Assembly: GCA_965249735.1 (NCBI GenBank)
Contig: CBDFMS010000019.1
Location: 62,001-126,000 of the forward strand
DNA length: 64,000 nt
From: JANQSS01 sp965249735
GTDB taxonomy: Bacteria > Bacteroidota > Bacteroidia > Chitinophagales > Saprospiraceae
Direction: 5' to 3'
The stretch's first letter is position 1. The number at the start of each line of letters is the position of its first letter. The notes beneath the pieces are model-generated. The model was not told the DNA's origin. It saw only the letters and a list, made by a program, of their open reading frames with translations, and searched no databases. The translations under genes were made by a program, and so were the position numbers. Below are positions 14,912-25,900 of this stretch, piece after piece.

Positions 14912-17341
14912 ATGAAAAGAAGAACATTTAAATCGATTTTATTGGCTTTGGTGATTACCGGGAGTTTTCAAATGATCGGGATTAGCCAGACCAAGAGTGC
15001 TTTTATAAAAGCGGCTGAAGAAGCTGCAGCAGCACATGACCACTTTTCAGAAATGGTCTATTACAAGAATGTACTTGAATTCGATGAGGAGAATCTCGAA
15101 TTTTTGTACAAGACTGCCGAAGCGGCTCGAAAAATAAACGCCCTGACAAAAGCTGAGGAATATTATGGTCAGGTGATTGACCTGGACGAGGCAAATGAAT
15201 ATCCGCTCGCAACATGTTATAGAGCAGAAATGCAACAAAAGTTAGGCAGGTATGACGACGCCCAAAGTAATTATCAAATATTTCTTTCGGAATATGACGG
15301 ATCTGATGCAAAAGTGAAAGCAAGGGCAGAAAAAGAATTGTCGGCTTGCGAATGGGCCAAGGACTATGTGCAGACGGAATGGGAAGAATTTCAAATTGAA
15401 CATCTTTCATCAAGTATCAATACGCCCTATTCAGAGTTTGGTGCCACGGCGATTGGCGATTCTTTGTATTTTTCTTCTCTGCGGTTTGAAAATGAAGAGG
15501 ATCCTTATGACCCGACTCGACCGGTAGCAGGAATTCTTTTGTCTGAAGATTTGGGCAGCGGAAACAGGCTAGGTGAAGATTTTAATGTGAGCCAAAAGCA
15601 CACAGCACATACAGCTTTTAATAAGGATGAAACCAGAATGTACTTTACGATTTGTGAATATGGTCTACCAGATAGCATTCGGTGCGATCTGTTCTATCGC
15701 GACAAAGGTGATGAAGGCTGGGGAAATCCGGTGCCGCTGAGCGATGTAAATATGGGAGGATACACATCAACCCAACCAAATGTCGGATACAATGCCAAAA
15801 CAGGTAAATCGCATTTGTATTTTTCATCTGATCGACCTGGTGGTGAAGGAGGCCTGGATATCTATAGAATTGCTATAACTGGCAAAGGATTTGGAGCAAT
15901 TAACAATCTCCATTCCATCAACACATCTTCTGATGAAGTAACTCCTTTTTATCATTCGAAGACCAGTACCCTCTATTTTAGTTCGGCAGGCTACAAGACG
16001 TTAGGAGGATTGGATGTGTTCAAGTCATCCATGCGTTCCGGCAACCCTGGATTAGTACAGCATCTTGGTTACCCACTCAATGGCAGCTATCACGACCTCT
16101 ACTATAGCTTGAACGAGGATGGTGATGTCGCATATTTTTCATCCAACCGAGAAGGATCTTTTTACCTGGACGATGAAGTTGAGGCTTGCTGTTATGACAT
16201 ATATAAGGTCGACATATTACCATTCGCAAATTTGATTGCTCAAACATTTGATGCAGGTACGCTTGATTCATTAGATGGTACGCTTATACGCCTGATCAAT
16301 CTGACTACCGGTGAAGAGTTGTCGAGCATGGAGGTTGACCTTGCTTCCGCAGTATTCCCACTGTCGCGTGACATGGAATACCTGTTAATAGCGTCGAAAG
16401 AAGGCTATGTCTCAGACACAGTGAAAATGAATACTGTGGATATCAAAACCCTTGATGACATTGTGAAGAAACTCTATCTGAAAACAGATTTTCTTAACCT
16501 CGATGCCTTCACATTTGATGATAGGACAAAAGAAGCGCTGCTAGGCGCAACAGTAACCTTATATGATCTTGACGATCCGGATGCAGATCCGATCATCAAA
16601 ACGAACTTTGATGCCAATGATTTCCACTTCAAACTGGAAAGGACAAAACGATACCGCTTGACAGCTACACGGAAAGGGTACAAATCAGAGACCTTAGTGA
16701 TCGATACGAATGACTATCGCAACCAATCTACAATACGGAAAAACTTATACCTCAAAATTGGAGACTTGGAAGATTTCTTACCGCTGGTATTGTACTTCGA
16801 TAATGATCATCCCAATCCGGATACCTGGCTTGAAGAAACTGACCTCCTGTATACGGGAACTTATCCTGCTTACTATGCACGAAAACAAACCTTTATTGAT
16901 ACATACACGCAACCACTTGCAGGAGCAGACAAAACGGAAGCAGCGCGTCAACTTTACTCATTTTTTGATACGGAAGTCAAAAAAGGAAATGATGATCTTC
17001 TAGTGTTCCTCGAGGTCTTGGAAGCACATTTACAACAGGGTGATCAGGTAAATATTTTCCTCAAAGGGTACACTAGCCCGAGATCGTTCAAAGAGTATAA
17101 TTACGCTTTGGGAAATCGTCGTGTCAGCAGCGTTGAAAATAACTTTGAACAATACAGTGGAGGTCGATTGAATTCATTTCTCTCTTCTGGAAAACTTACA
17201 ATTGGGCAAAAGTCCTTCGGAGAAACCACTGCGCCAAAAGGTATCAGTGCAAGTATGAAAGACGAACGAAATTCTATTTATAGCTACGAAGCGTCCAAAG
17301 AAAGACGAGTCGAGATCATTCAAATTGACATTAATAAATAA
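14912..17341 (+). CDS. PorE-like lipid/peptidoglycan-associated T9SS accessory protein
   Basis: An 809-aa exported protein with four regions. Residues 1-26 are a signal peptide. Residues 28-150 are TPR-like helices (AEEYYGQVIDLDEANEYPLA). Residues 160-430 are a PD40-type propeller with repeated LYFSSDRPGGEGGLDIYR and LYFSSAGYKTLGGLDVFK units. Residues 440-630 hold two carboxypeptidase-regulatory-like beta domains (GATVTLYDLDD, YRLTATRKGY). The C-terminal 170 residues are a divergent OmpA-like domain (LPLVLYFDNDHPN, GNRRVSSVENNF). The architecture matches PorE, which links the T9SS to peptidoglycan in Porphyromonas gingivalis. It sits between the SprF-like gene and the type-B cargo. Confidence 0.8.
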   Translation: MKRRTFKSILLALVITGSFQMIGISQTKSAFIKAAEEAAAAHDHFSEMVYYKNVLEFDEENLEFLYKTAEAARKINALTKAEEYYGQVIDLDEANEYPLATCYRAEMQQKLGRYDDAQSNYQIFLSEYDGSDAKVKARAEKELSACEWAKDYVQTEWEEFQIEHLSSSINTPYSEFGATAIGDSLYFSSLRFENEEDPYDPTRPVAGILLSEDLGSGNRLGEDFNVSQKHTAHTAFNKDETRMYFTICEYGLPDSIRCDLFYRDKGDEGWGNPVPLSDVNMGGYTSTQPNVGYNAKTGKSHLYFSSDRPGGEGGLDIYRIAITGKGFGAINNLHSINTSSDEVTPFYHSKTSTLYFSSAGYKTLGGLDVFKSSMRSGNPGLVQHLGYPLNGSYHDLYYSLNEDGDVAYFSSNREGSFYLDDEVEACCYDIYKVDILPFANLIAQTFDAGTLDSLDGTLIRLINLTTGEELSSMEVDLASAVFPLSRDMEYLLIASKEGYVSDTVKMNTVDIKTLDDIVKKLYLKTDFLNLDAFTFDDRTKEALLGATVTLYDLDDPDADPIIKTNFDANDFHFKLERTKRYRLTATRKGYKSETLVIDTNDYRNQSTIRKNLYLKIGDLEDFLPLVLYFDNDHPNPDTWLEETDLLYTGTYPAYYARKQTFIDTYTQPLAGADKTEAARQLYSFFDTEVKKGNDDLLVFLEVLEAHLQQGDQVNIFLKGYTSPRSFKEYNYALGNRRVSSVENNFEQYSGGRLNSFLSSGKLTIGQKSFGETTAPKGISASMKDERNSIYSYEASKERRVEIIQIDINK

Positions 17342-17356
17342 TGAAATCGGCACACC

Positions 17357-20300
17357 ATGTATAGAATTATAAATTCCATGAAATCAAGACAAAATAAAAT
17401 GAATGTAAGAACAGGTGTAGTCATGGCGATGATATTATCGTTCATGTTCTTACCCACATTCGAAGTTGATGCGACACACATCGTTGGAGGACAAATTTCC
17501 TATAACGTGGTTGGTTTCGAACGCGTTGAATTAGAACTAATCGTGCGACGAGATTGCGATTTAGGAGATCCAGAGGCGGATTATGACAATCCGGCATATA
17601 TCGGCGTATTTGACCTAAACGGAGTACCGGTCACAAATCCTATTTACGGATTTACGAACGGTCGAATAGAAATCACACTCAATCCTGCTGACACATTGGA
17701 AGAAGGGTTAGTCACTGGATGTGAAGTTCTGATGAACTTGGTTTGCGTACAGGAAGCTACATATCGAATTACTAGAAATGTAAAAGAACATCCAAGTGGT
17801 GGATACATTTTCGCTTATCAACGATGCTGTCGAAACGCAAGCTTGACCAATATTCTGGATCCTTTGAATACAGGAATGACCATCGTTTCGGTCATCACCA
17901 ATGAAGCACTGGTAACACGCAACCAATCGCCGATATTACCTGATTTCCCACCAATTTATGCATGTATTGATGCACCTTATGAAATACCGCAGGGTGGGGT
18001 AGATCCCGACGGTGACGAGCTGCGATATCGTCTAAATACACCAAATATTGGTGCAACAAACGCGAATCCATATCCAACCAATCCTACAGACCCTCCTTAT
18101 GATCCTGTTACTTGGGAAAGTGGGTATAGCCTGGCAAATTTAATGTCTACTTCTCCGGCTTTGACGATAGATCCTACAACCGGGACAATCAACGTTATCC
18201 CCGAAGCAGAAGGACAATTTCTCGTCAGTTTTTGTGTAGAAGAAATTAGAAACGATAGGGTCTTCAATACGACCTGTCGTGAATTTGAAGTAAATGTCAG
18301 ACCATGTGGAGAAATTGCTATCGCCAATATCGATGCACCAGATCTTCAGTGTGATGACTTAGAGGTTGATTTCGAATCCACTGGAAGTAATGCGGATTCA
18401 TTGACCTGGATAGTTGAAGGAGATACCATTCGAGACCAAACGGCAATCACATATACTTTTTCGGAGACTGGAATCTACACAGTCTATCTCTGGGCCTATA
18501 ACCAGGGAGGTTGCACAGATTTAGATTCACATAGCATTGAATTATTTGATTCTGGTGTAACGCCTGACTTTGATATGGTCATGGTAGAATGTGCGGACTC
18601 AATAGTTGTTCTGGTGACAGATGCGTCGACTTATGATCCGGACAATCCGCTGGTTGATATTTATTGGGATGTTTCTATAGGTGGCTCATCCGTCGCCGCT
18701 GACACCGGAACTTCGTTCGAATTAGTCTTGCATGACAATGCCACGGTGACGATTTGCCAGGATATTCTGGTTGACAATGGTTGTGTTGTGACCAATTGTC
18801 AAACGGCTGACTTCAGCCTGCTCGAAGTCGATTTTGAACAAGATGTCACATTGTGTCTTGAAGAAGAATCGACAATTACAGTTACCCACATCGGGATGGA
18901 CGATATTACTGTCGTATGGACGCCGAATGATATCATTACATCAATGGAAGCAAACGGCACCATTATCACAGTTCTAACAGCAGAATCCCTTGATACCACA
19001 TTATACTTCACAGCTACAAATGAATTTGGCTGTTCTGTTTCGGATAGTATCCTGATTAGTACAGGTGGAAAACGACCGGCGGTTAGCTTCTTTGTGAATC
19101 AGATTTGTGGTTCACTTGAAATCCAACTGAATAATACGACAGCTGATACAACCGACGTAATATGGGACTTCGGCGATAATTCACCGACATCTGATGAGTG
19201 GGAACCGAACCATACATATGATGAAGCCGGAACTTACACCATTACTTTAACTGGAGGAACAGTACCATGTGATTCTACGGTATCTATGACTGTCACAATT
19301 CCAATTGCTGATCCTGAATTCGCTGATACACTTATTCAATGCTTTACGGATTCGATTGATTTAAATCCGGGTGGAAACCCTGATTGGGAATATGTTTGGA
19401 GCCCGGCAAGTATTTTCAGCAACGTAAATGCAGTGAACCCTCGAGTTCTCGTCTCAGAAAACACAACAGTATATGTTTCAATAATAGTCTATGAAGGGGA
19501 AAATTTCTGTACCTATGAAGACAGTATTTTTATCCTCGCTGTTCCTGATTTTACATTTAATCTAAATCCTGCAGATGATGTCACCGTGTGTGAACAAGGT
19601 GAAAATAGCATCCTGCTTTGGGTCGAGACAATGGAGGGTGTGGCAGTTAGCTGGAAGGATAACAACGGAACGGTTCTTTCCGAAAATGACAGCTTCGAAG
19701 TTGTTCTAAATGAAGGTGTAAATCAATTCACCGTCATGGGAATTTATAACGGCATTGAAGAATGTATGAAATCAGAAAGTATCAGTGTGACACTCGATGA
19801 AATTGAATTGTCCCTTGATATTATCAACGTCGAGGATGGATCAGAACTATTTTGTGAACCCGATACAGGTAAATTAATTGTCACCGTTGACGGCCCGGAG
19901 GGGAATTACACATATGAATGGGCACCTCAGGATGGAGTGATCAGTGGTTCGGATAACGACTCGCTCTGCATTTTTGTAAATGACGGAATCACATACTGTG
20001 TAACAGTGACAAATACGGACCTGGGTTGTTCAGCTAATGCGTGCTATACTGTTGAATATAGTGCTGATGTAACGGTGGTCTTGCTCGATGATGATGGAGT
20101 TATTTGCATCGGAGATACCGTAAAACTGGCAGCTGAGATTATGCCGGAAGGAATGGATTGTACCTATAGCTGGGATGTAACCGGAACAATTATTGGCCCT
20201 GACGATCAGGATACAATTTGCTATATCGCCTCGACCACGCACATCGCAATGGTTTCTGTTGGATGCGTGGGAGGATGTACATCATCTGCATCTGTCCAGG

Positions 20301-20860
20301 TGGAAGTAAGAGATTTAAATGCCCTGATTCAAGCAACAGCTGATCCAACGACGGTAACAGAATTTGATCAGATTGTCCAATTGGATGTCTTGGGCGGAGA
20401 TCCGAATTGGCTCTATAATTGGGAAGGTCCTGAAATAATTGATCCAATAACCATCAAAAATCCAAGAGCAATGCCCGGGATCGGAGAACATACATACTCC
20501 GTAACTGTTGTTGATGATTTTGGATGCGAAGGTACCTCAAGTATAACCTTACCTGAACCGGATGAGAATCCTTGCGAAGAGCCATATGTCTACGTACCAA
20601 ACGCATTTTCACCAAATGGAGACAACCAAAATGAAACGCTTAATGTGTACGGTTATCAAATTACTAGCATTATTACATTTATAATTTACAATCGATGGGG
20701 TCAGGAAGTGTATCGCGTAGATGACGTAGGAAGTGCCTCCTGGGATGGAACGCTCAATGGTGATGAATTGGAAGCAGATGTATATGGATACTATCTGAAA
20801 GCATTGTGCGAAAACGGAGAAGAAGGAATACTACAAGGAAATATTAGTCTCTTGAGATAA
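17357..20860 (+). CDS. Large T9SS type-B sorted surface protein with PKD-like domains
   Basis: A 1,167-aa surface protein. The signal peptide ends near residue 40 before ATHIVGGQISYNVVG, the usual start of this class of gliding-associated proteins. The middle is a string of PKD/Ig-like domains, one clear PKD (VIWDFGDNSPTSDEWEPNH near residue 600). The last 90 residues, YVYVPNAFSPNGDNQNE to ILQGNISLLR, are the CHU_C or gliding-motility type-B C-terminal domain. Type-B cargoes need a SprF-like partner, which is encoded two genes upstream. The start could also be the ATG at 17378 or 17399, closer to the signal peptide. The gene begins 15 bases after the PorE-like stop, and a terminator follows. 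Confidence 0.88.
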   Translation: MYRIINSMKSRQNKMNVRTGVVMAMILSFMFLPTFEVDATHIVGGQISYNVVGFERVELELIVRRDCDLGDPEADYDNPAYIGVFDLNGVPVTNPIYGFTNGRIEITLNPADTLEEGLVTGCEVLMNLVCVQEATYRITRNVKEHPSGGYIFAYQRCCRNASLTNILDPLNTGMTIVSVITNEALVTRNQSPILPDFPPIYACIDAPYEIPQGGVDPDGDELRYRLNTPNIGATNANPYPTNPTDPPYDPVTWESGYSLANLMSTSPALTIDPTTGTINVIPEAEGQFLVSFCVEEIRNDRVFNTTCREFEVNVRPCGEIAIANIDAPDLQCDDLEVDFESTGSNADSLTWIVEGDTIRDQTAITYTFSETGIYTVYLWAYNQGGCTDLDSHSIELFDSGVTPDFDMVMVECADSIVVLVTDASTYDPDNPLVDIYWDVSIGGSSVAADTGTSFELVLHDNATVTICQDILVDNGCVVTNCQTADFSLLEVDFEQDVTLCLEEESTITVTHIGMDDITVVWTPNDIITSMEANGTIITVLTAESLDTTLYFTATNEFGCSVSDSILISTGGKRPAVSFFVNQICGSLEIQLNNTTADTTDVIWDFGDNSPTSDEWEPNHTYDEAGTYTITLTGGTVPCDSTVSMTVTIPIADPEFADTLIQCFTDSIDLNPGGNPDWEYVWSPASIFSNVNAVNPRVLVSENTTVYVSIIVYEGENFCTYEDSIFILAVPDFTFNLNPADDVTVCEQGENSILLWVETMEGVAVSWKDNNGTVLSENDSFEVVLNEGVNQFTVMGIYNGIEECMKSESISVTLDEIELSLDIINVEDGSELFCEPDTGKLIVTVDGPEGNYTYEWAPQDGVISGSDNDSLCIFVNDGITYCVTVTNTDLGCSANACYTVEYSADVTVVLLDDDGVICIGDTVKLAAEIMPEGMDCTYSWDVTGTIIGPDDQDTICYIASTTHIAMVSVGCVGGCTSSASVQVEVRDLNALIQATADPTTVTEFDQIVQLDVLGGDPNWLYNWEGPEIIDPITIKNPRAMPGIGEHTYSVTVVDDFGCEGTSSITLPEPDENPCEEPYVYVPNAFSPNGDNQNETLNVYGYQITSIITFIIYNRWGQEVYRVDDVGSASWDGTLNGDELEADVYGYYLKALCENGEEGILQGNISLLR

Positions 20861-20883
20861 CGGTTATTTCTATATTAATTTTC

Positions 20884-20914
20884 AAAAGGTCAACTTAAAT
20901 GGTTGACCTTTTGT
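20884..20914 (+). terminator. Terminator of the SprF-PorE-like-type-B operon
   Basis: An 11-bp perfect stem (AAAAGGTCAAC with GTTGACCTTTT) with a 7-base loop, 23 bases after the type-B gene stop. Confidence 0.85.
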
Positions 20915-20950
20915 ATTTTAAGGCACATATAAAATATAAACCAGAATGAG

Positions 20951-21973
20951 ATGAAAAATAAAATCCAATTTTCAATCTATACCTTCCTGACACTGTGCCT
21001 ACTGACGTTCGGTACTCAATTTGCTTACGCTCAGACAGATGAATACGCCAAAGACAAAGCCGAAAGAGCCGAGCGAAGAACAAAAAATAAAGCCGATAAT
21101 GAAGTGAATTCGGCAGTGGACAAAGAAGTAGATAAAGCTTTCAACAAAATCAAAGGCCTCTTTAAGAAAAAACCAAAGAAGGAAGAAGAGGAAGAACAGG
21201 ATACCAAAGAAGAGCAATTAGGAGGATCGGAGCCACAATCGACAAACAATGAAAAGGAAGAACAAAAAATTGAAGACAAGGAAACGCAAAATCAAAACCT
21301 AGATGAGATTCAGGTTCCGGGATTTGAAACAATTACACTGGATAAAATCTACGAATTTACGCAGGCATATAAGTATAGTACATCTTACGTCAATAAGAAA
21401 GGCAAGACCGAGACACAGTACTTTGAGTTAAAGCTCCCTTCGAATAATGAACCTAAATACATGGCCATGTCATCTGACGAAACCAATGAAAGGAGCCTTG
21501 TGATTTTTGACCATGAACTTCATTCCATGCTCATGCTAGCCGATGAACAAACCGGTACAATTATAAAATTTGAGGCTATTCAGGATTTTGTTGACCAGGA
21601 GAATCTGGAAGAAGGCTACGATGTCACAATCACTGCAAGTGGTAATACAGGAGTGTACGAAGGCCGTGACTATGTTGAGTACAATTTTGACTCTCCCGAC
21701 AATTATGGTGTCATTTGGGTCAACAAGAGTGAAAAAGCCAATGTATTTAAGCTTTTTGTCAATATGGGTTCATCAATGAGCAAAAATGGCCCCTCAGTTT
21801 CTTCACAATTCGAGAAGATCAACGGCTTGATATTAAAATCCATTATGACTTCCAAAGAAGATCGGAGTACCACTGAAATGCAATTAAAAGATATCGTAAA
21901 AATCGACCAAACCGTTTCCACACGAGGTATTTCATTCATTGATATGAGCAAGTTGGCAGGAAGCTACAGGTAA
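20951..21973 (+). CDS. Secreted charged protein with a DUF4412-like domain
   Basis: A 340-aa protein with a signal peptide (residues 1-28, ending FAYAQ). Residues 30-120 are a highly charged, low-complexity helical stretch, alternating K and E, that may form a coiled coil or linker (KKKPKKEEEEEQ). From about residue 130 on is a beta-rich domain (YVNKKGKTETQYFELKLP, KYMAMSSDETNE, GRDYVEYNFDSPDNYGVIWVNK) resembling DUF4412, found in exported Bacteroidota proteins of unknown role. It has terminators on both sides, so it is probably a single transcript. Confidence 0.65.
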   Translation: MKNKIQFSIYTFLTLCLLTFGTQFAYAQTDEYAKDKAERAERRTKNKADNEVNSAVDKEVDKAFNKIKGLFKKKPKKEEEEEQDTKEEQLGGSEPQSTNNEKEEQKIEDKETQNQNLDEIQVPGFETITLDKIYEFTQAYKYSTSYVNKKGKTETQYFELKLPSNNEPKYMAMSSDETNERSLVIFDHELHSMLMLADEQTGTIIKFEAIQDFVDQENLEEGYDVTITASGNTGVYEGRDYVEYNFDSPDNYGVIWVNKSEKANVFKLFVNMGSSMSKNGPSVSSQFEKINGLILKSIMTSKEDRSTTEMQLKDIVKIDQTVSTRGISFIDMSKLAGSYR

Positions 21974-22062
21974 CAAATCAGACAGAATTGTGCCAATTCG
22001 ACTGCTATTTGGCACGATATATGCGATAATCGTATTCAATACCCCATTAACCATTATTAAGG

Positions 22063-22093
22063 GACTGGATGTGCATTCATCTGGTCTTTTTTT
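22063..22093 (+). terminator. Terminator after the DUF4412-like gene
   Basis: GACTGGATG (22063-22071) pairs with CATCTGGTC (22078-22086) over 9 bp including two G-T pairs, with a 6-base loop and a run of seven T. Confidence 0.75.
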
Positions 22094-22321
22094 ATGTGTA
22101 TGCGTTGTTTAAAAATCAGCGTGTTTATCCGTGAATTCCTCAACAAAAGTCGTGATGTTACCGCGATTTCCTATACTGAACAGAATTATCTACTGACATT
22201 GGGTGTCACTTACTTACTGAGTTTTGCATTTAAGCTGCCTCTTGAAATTTTGAGGCGATTCATTGCAATTCCACATTTATAATTTAGTGTGAGTAATCTA
22301 TTCATTGATGATATATTTTTC

Positions 22322-22329
22322 TATATTTG
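22322..22329 (+). promoter_or_regulatory. Candidate -7 box for the giant adhesin transcript
   Basis: TATATTTG is an exact TAnnTTTG match. If it drives the adhesin the 5' leader would be about 650 bases. A TTG at 22305-22307 is closer than the standard spacing, so the -33 part is unsure. Confidence 0.4.
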
Positions 22330-22690
22330 AATGGAGATACCGTTAAACCCCATCTACCAATTTTCTTTAACCCCCTTGAAAAACCGATCAGAGGTGTATG
22401 TAATACCTCCGGGTCTGTATTGTATTAGAGCTTGTAGTCCAATTAAGTGAATGGTAAACGCTTGATAGGATATTCCTGTATTTAGTGATCAGGGAACAAG
22501 TGATGTCCAATTACAGCTTTGACTCGAAAGTCGCATTATTTGGGTGGTAAATAAGGGTAAATGTTAGAAACAAGCTATTGGAGCGGAAGAAAAATTGTTC
22601 TGTACGATTTATTTTCTGGAAAATTTTTTAATCTCGGTCTGCTGATTCAGAAGCAACAAACTGAATTGTTAGAGTTTGGCTTTGCTATAG

Positions 22691-22713
22691 GTGACAGTTC
22701 AGAGAACTGTCAC
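22691..22713 (+). promoter_or_regulatory. Perfect 10-bp inverted repeat abutting an ATG
   Basis: GTGACAGTTC and GAACTGTCAC are exact reverse complements with a 3-base spacer (AGA). The right arm ends one base before the ATG at 22714. It could be a dimeric regulator site or, in RNA, a stable hairpin next to a translation start. It lacks a T-run, so it is not a typical terminator. Confidence 0.6.
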
Positions 22714-22977
22714 ATGACAAGTAGTACCTCTTCTCCAAATCACTTCAAAAAGTCCCCATCTCCTTCTATCATTCAAGACTTGAAACTAATTATCAATCGG
22801 TTCAAGGACTTCACAAATCAATGCTTTTACCAGACTCGCCGACCATCTTTTGTAATAGCGAAGACTACAAATAAGACAACAAAGCGTGCCATGTTTTCGA
22901 ACAACACATGCGCATCATTGACAACAAGTACAATTTACATCCTGGCTTCAGATAATGTCAATTTCTGGAACTTATAA
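22714..22977 (+). CDS. Possible 87-aa leader reading frame upstream of the adhesin
   Basis: The frame, open from 22561, has an ATG at 22714 directly after the inverted repeat and stops 12 bases before the adhesin ATG. It starts MTSSTSSPNHFKKS and is rich in S, T, N and K with no clear signal peptide or domain. Its beginning is loosely like the adhesin's own leader (MTTSTNQSEKFPS), which may be coincidence or a relic of duplication. It could be a regulatory upstream frame or noncoding. Low confidence as a gene. Confidence 0.25.
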   Translation: MTSSTSSPNHFKKSPSPSIIQDLKLIINRFKDFTNQCFYQTRRPSFVIAKTTNKTTKRAMFSNNTCASLTTSTIYILASDNVNFWNL

Positions 22978-22989
22978 TTCTTAGTACGT

Positions 22990-25900
22990 ATGACTACATC
23001 TACAAATCAATCCGAAAAATTCCCTTCAACCAACGTACGCAGACCATCATCTGCGTTTGACAAATTTAACCACGTGTTAAAAAATTGGTTGACCAGGCAA
23101 TTGTCAAATCGCGCTAAAAGCAACACCTCTCTCCTCAGTTGCGTGATGATGCTAGCCATAGTAATGTCCGCCATGTTTATGTCATCAAAAACCATTGCGC
23201 AAAGCACGGCTATTAGCATCGAATTGAGTTCACAGGAAATCATGTGGGTGGATGCAAATAAATGTAGTGACGAAGGACCTAGGGGTGCCTGGTTGTCTTA
23301 TATCATCACAAATGATACAACCGTTGATCTGACTGATGTAGAAATTGATTTCTCTGGTTTTACAGGAACTGATGCATTCATATATGAGGATCCGAGCGAT
23401 TTGCATAGAGAATTTTCTGTCTTGACCCCTGGAGAAGAGGTACCGGTTTATTTCTATGTTGATTACTCGGCTGTATGCGATACCACCTGCCCGGGTGGTG
23501 GATGCGTTTTTGATGGCTGTTGGGGAGATGCAAACTTCACAGTAACAGTTAGTGCCAACGAAGCCCCGGATGAAGTCTATGCCAGTAATCTAAACACGGA
23601 CTGCCTTATTACCGCAGCCGTAGCTGGACTTCTTGAGTCACAAACCATTAACGGGACATATATTGGTCAATTGATTGAGCAGAATGTGACCTATAGTTTT
23701 GGTAATAACACGGACCTGTTTTTCCAACCGGCAATCGAAGCAGATTTTCAGGATGAGTGCCTGCGACTTATCGGGACAGAGATCGATACTGTTACCGGTA
23801 ATGTAGATACTGCTCTTATTGGAGAAAGGGATAGATTACACTTTCCGGATGCATCAGTGGACGGAGGTGGAGGTACAATCACACTCACTTACACCTGGGA
23901 AGTAATCTGTACGACTACTTCTCAAATTGTAAATCCATGGGCAGCAGCTAAAAGTGGACAAAAATATAAATATGATGCCGGTGGGATTGGTGTCGCAAGC
24001 GATACCTTTCCGCCTTCCGAGGAAGCCATTTCCATTGCCAAAACCGTTGACCCTGAATTTTTTATTACATCTACAGCTGATGGAGGCTATGGTGACGGAA
24101 TTGCGCGATGGACGATCACGCTCTATAATTCTGCTCCTGTTGATATCATCGTTAAACAAATCGATGATATAATTCCAACTTGTATGACGATTTCAGATGC
24201 AATAGTCAACGGAGTAGGAGGTGGTACTGAAGTGACACCTGGAAAATCCGCTTCATTTCCTGATGTCGATTTGACTGGTGCTCAATCCTGGGTTGGAAAA
24301 ACTCCGGGAAATTTTACAGAAAGACAATATAGAATACCAGCAAACGACTCCTTGACACTAACATATGAAACGGATGTGTCGGGCTGTGACCCGGATTCAT
24401 TTGTCAATTATGCGACGGCCATCGTTGGATTTGATACGATAGGACCGGTTCGGGACACGGTTATTATTGGTTGTTTGCAATCCTGTAGCATTGATGGTAG
24501 CACGAATGAAACCTGTAATTCTGCGGACGATGGAACAATCAGCGCGAGTGCATCTGGAGGGAAGGCACCATATGTTTTTGACATAGGCGGTGGAGTTACA
24601 AATACAGATGGCCAGTTTAGTGGTCTCGAAGCAAATACCTATAGTATTACGATTACGGATGCGAATGGCTGTACGACAACTTGTGACGATGTAGTTATTA
24701 CGCAACCCGATGCGGTGACGTGTTCGATTAACAGCACCAATGTCACATGTAATGGGTTTGCCGATGGTATAATCATTGCGACAGCGGGTGGAGGTTCAGG
24801 CCCCTATGTGTATGACGATGGCACGACAACCAATACCAATGGCCAATTTACGGGTCTGGTGCCTAATACTTATAGTATTACGATTACAGACGCAAATGGC
24901 TGTTCAACGACTTGTCCGGATGTGACTATCACGCAGCCTGCTTCACTAACATGTACAATAATCAGTACTGATGTGACATGTAACGGATACGATGATGGGA
25001 CAGTCACTGTAACAGCAGGTGGTGGGACCAGCCCATATGTCTATGATAATGGGACGACAACAAATACCAATGGTCAATTTACAGGCCTGGCACCGAATAC
25101 GTATAGCGTTACGATCACGGATGCAAATGGTTGTACAACGACGTGCGATATATCAATTACAGAACCTGGTCCATTGTCTTGTGTAATTAATGAGAGTACC
25201 GGAGGAGATTGCCTTCAAAATGGAAACGGAACAATCGATGCCAACGCTTTAGGTGGAACCAGTCCTTATGTTTTTGATATTGGTGGAGGAGTGACGAATA
25301 CCGACGGTCAGTTCAGTGGATTGGCTACCGGTCCATATGGCGTTACGATCACAGATGCAAACGGATGTACAACAGTCTGCAATGCAACAGTAACACCGCC
25401 GGATCCATTGATGTGTACATTTGGCAGTAGCACAAATGAGACGTGTAATGAATTTGACGATGGAACAATAACGGTTACAGCTGTAGATGGGAAAAGCCCT
25501 TACGTTTATGACAATGGGATCACGACGAACACCGACGGCGTCTTTACGGGGTTAGCAGCTGGCACCTACAGTATCACGATCACAGATGCGAATGGTTGTA
25601 CAACGACGTGCGATGATGTGATCATCACGCAACCGGATCCATTGACATGTAGTATCACGAGTACGGATGAGACGTGTAATGAGTTTGACGACGGCACGGT
25701 AACGGCCACGGCGAGTGGCGGTACGAGTCCGTATGTGTATGATGACGGAACGACGACAAATACGGATGGTGCGTTCACGGGCTTAGCGGCAGGCACCTAT
25801 ACGATCACGATTACAGATGCACTGGGTTGTACGACCACATGCAGTGCAGAAGTGACGCAACCGGATCCATTGACCTGTAGTATTACGAATACGAATGAGA

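Larger units (their letters stand above)
22094..22713 (+). other. Long spacer upstream of the giant adhesin
   Basis: About 600 bases between the terminator and the first plausible reading frame. It contains a perfect -7 box (22322-22329), a short hairpin at 22391-22409 (GAGGTGT with ATACCTC, one G-T pair) and the inverted repeat at 22691-22713. Small open frames here (for example 22094-22282) have no features that support coding. Confidence 0.4.

Noticed and set aside
22094..22282. 62-codon frame after the DUF4412-like gene
   Set aside because: It begins within the T-run of the terminator and has no motif or ribosome-binding context.
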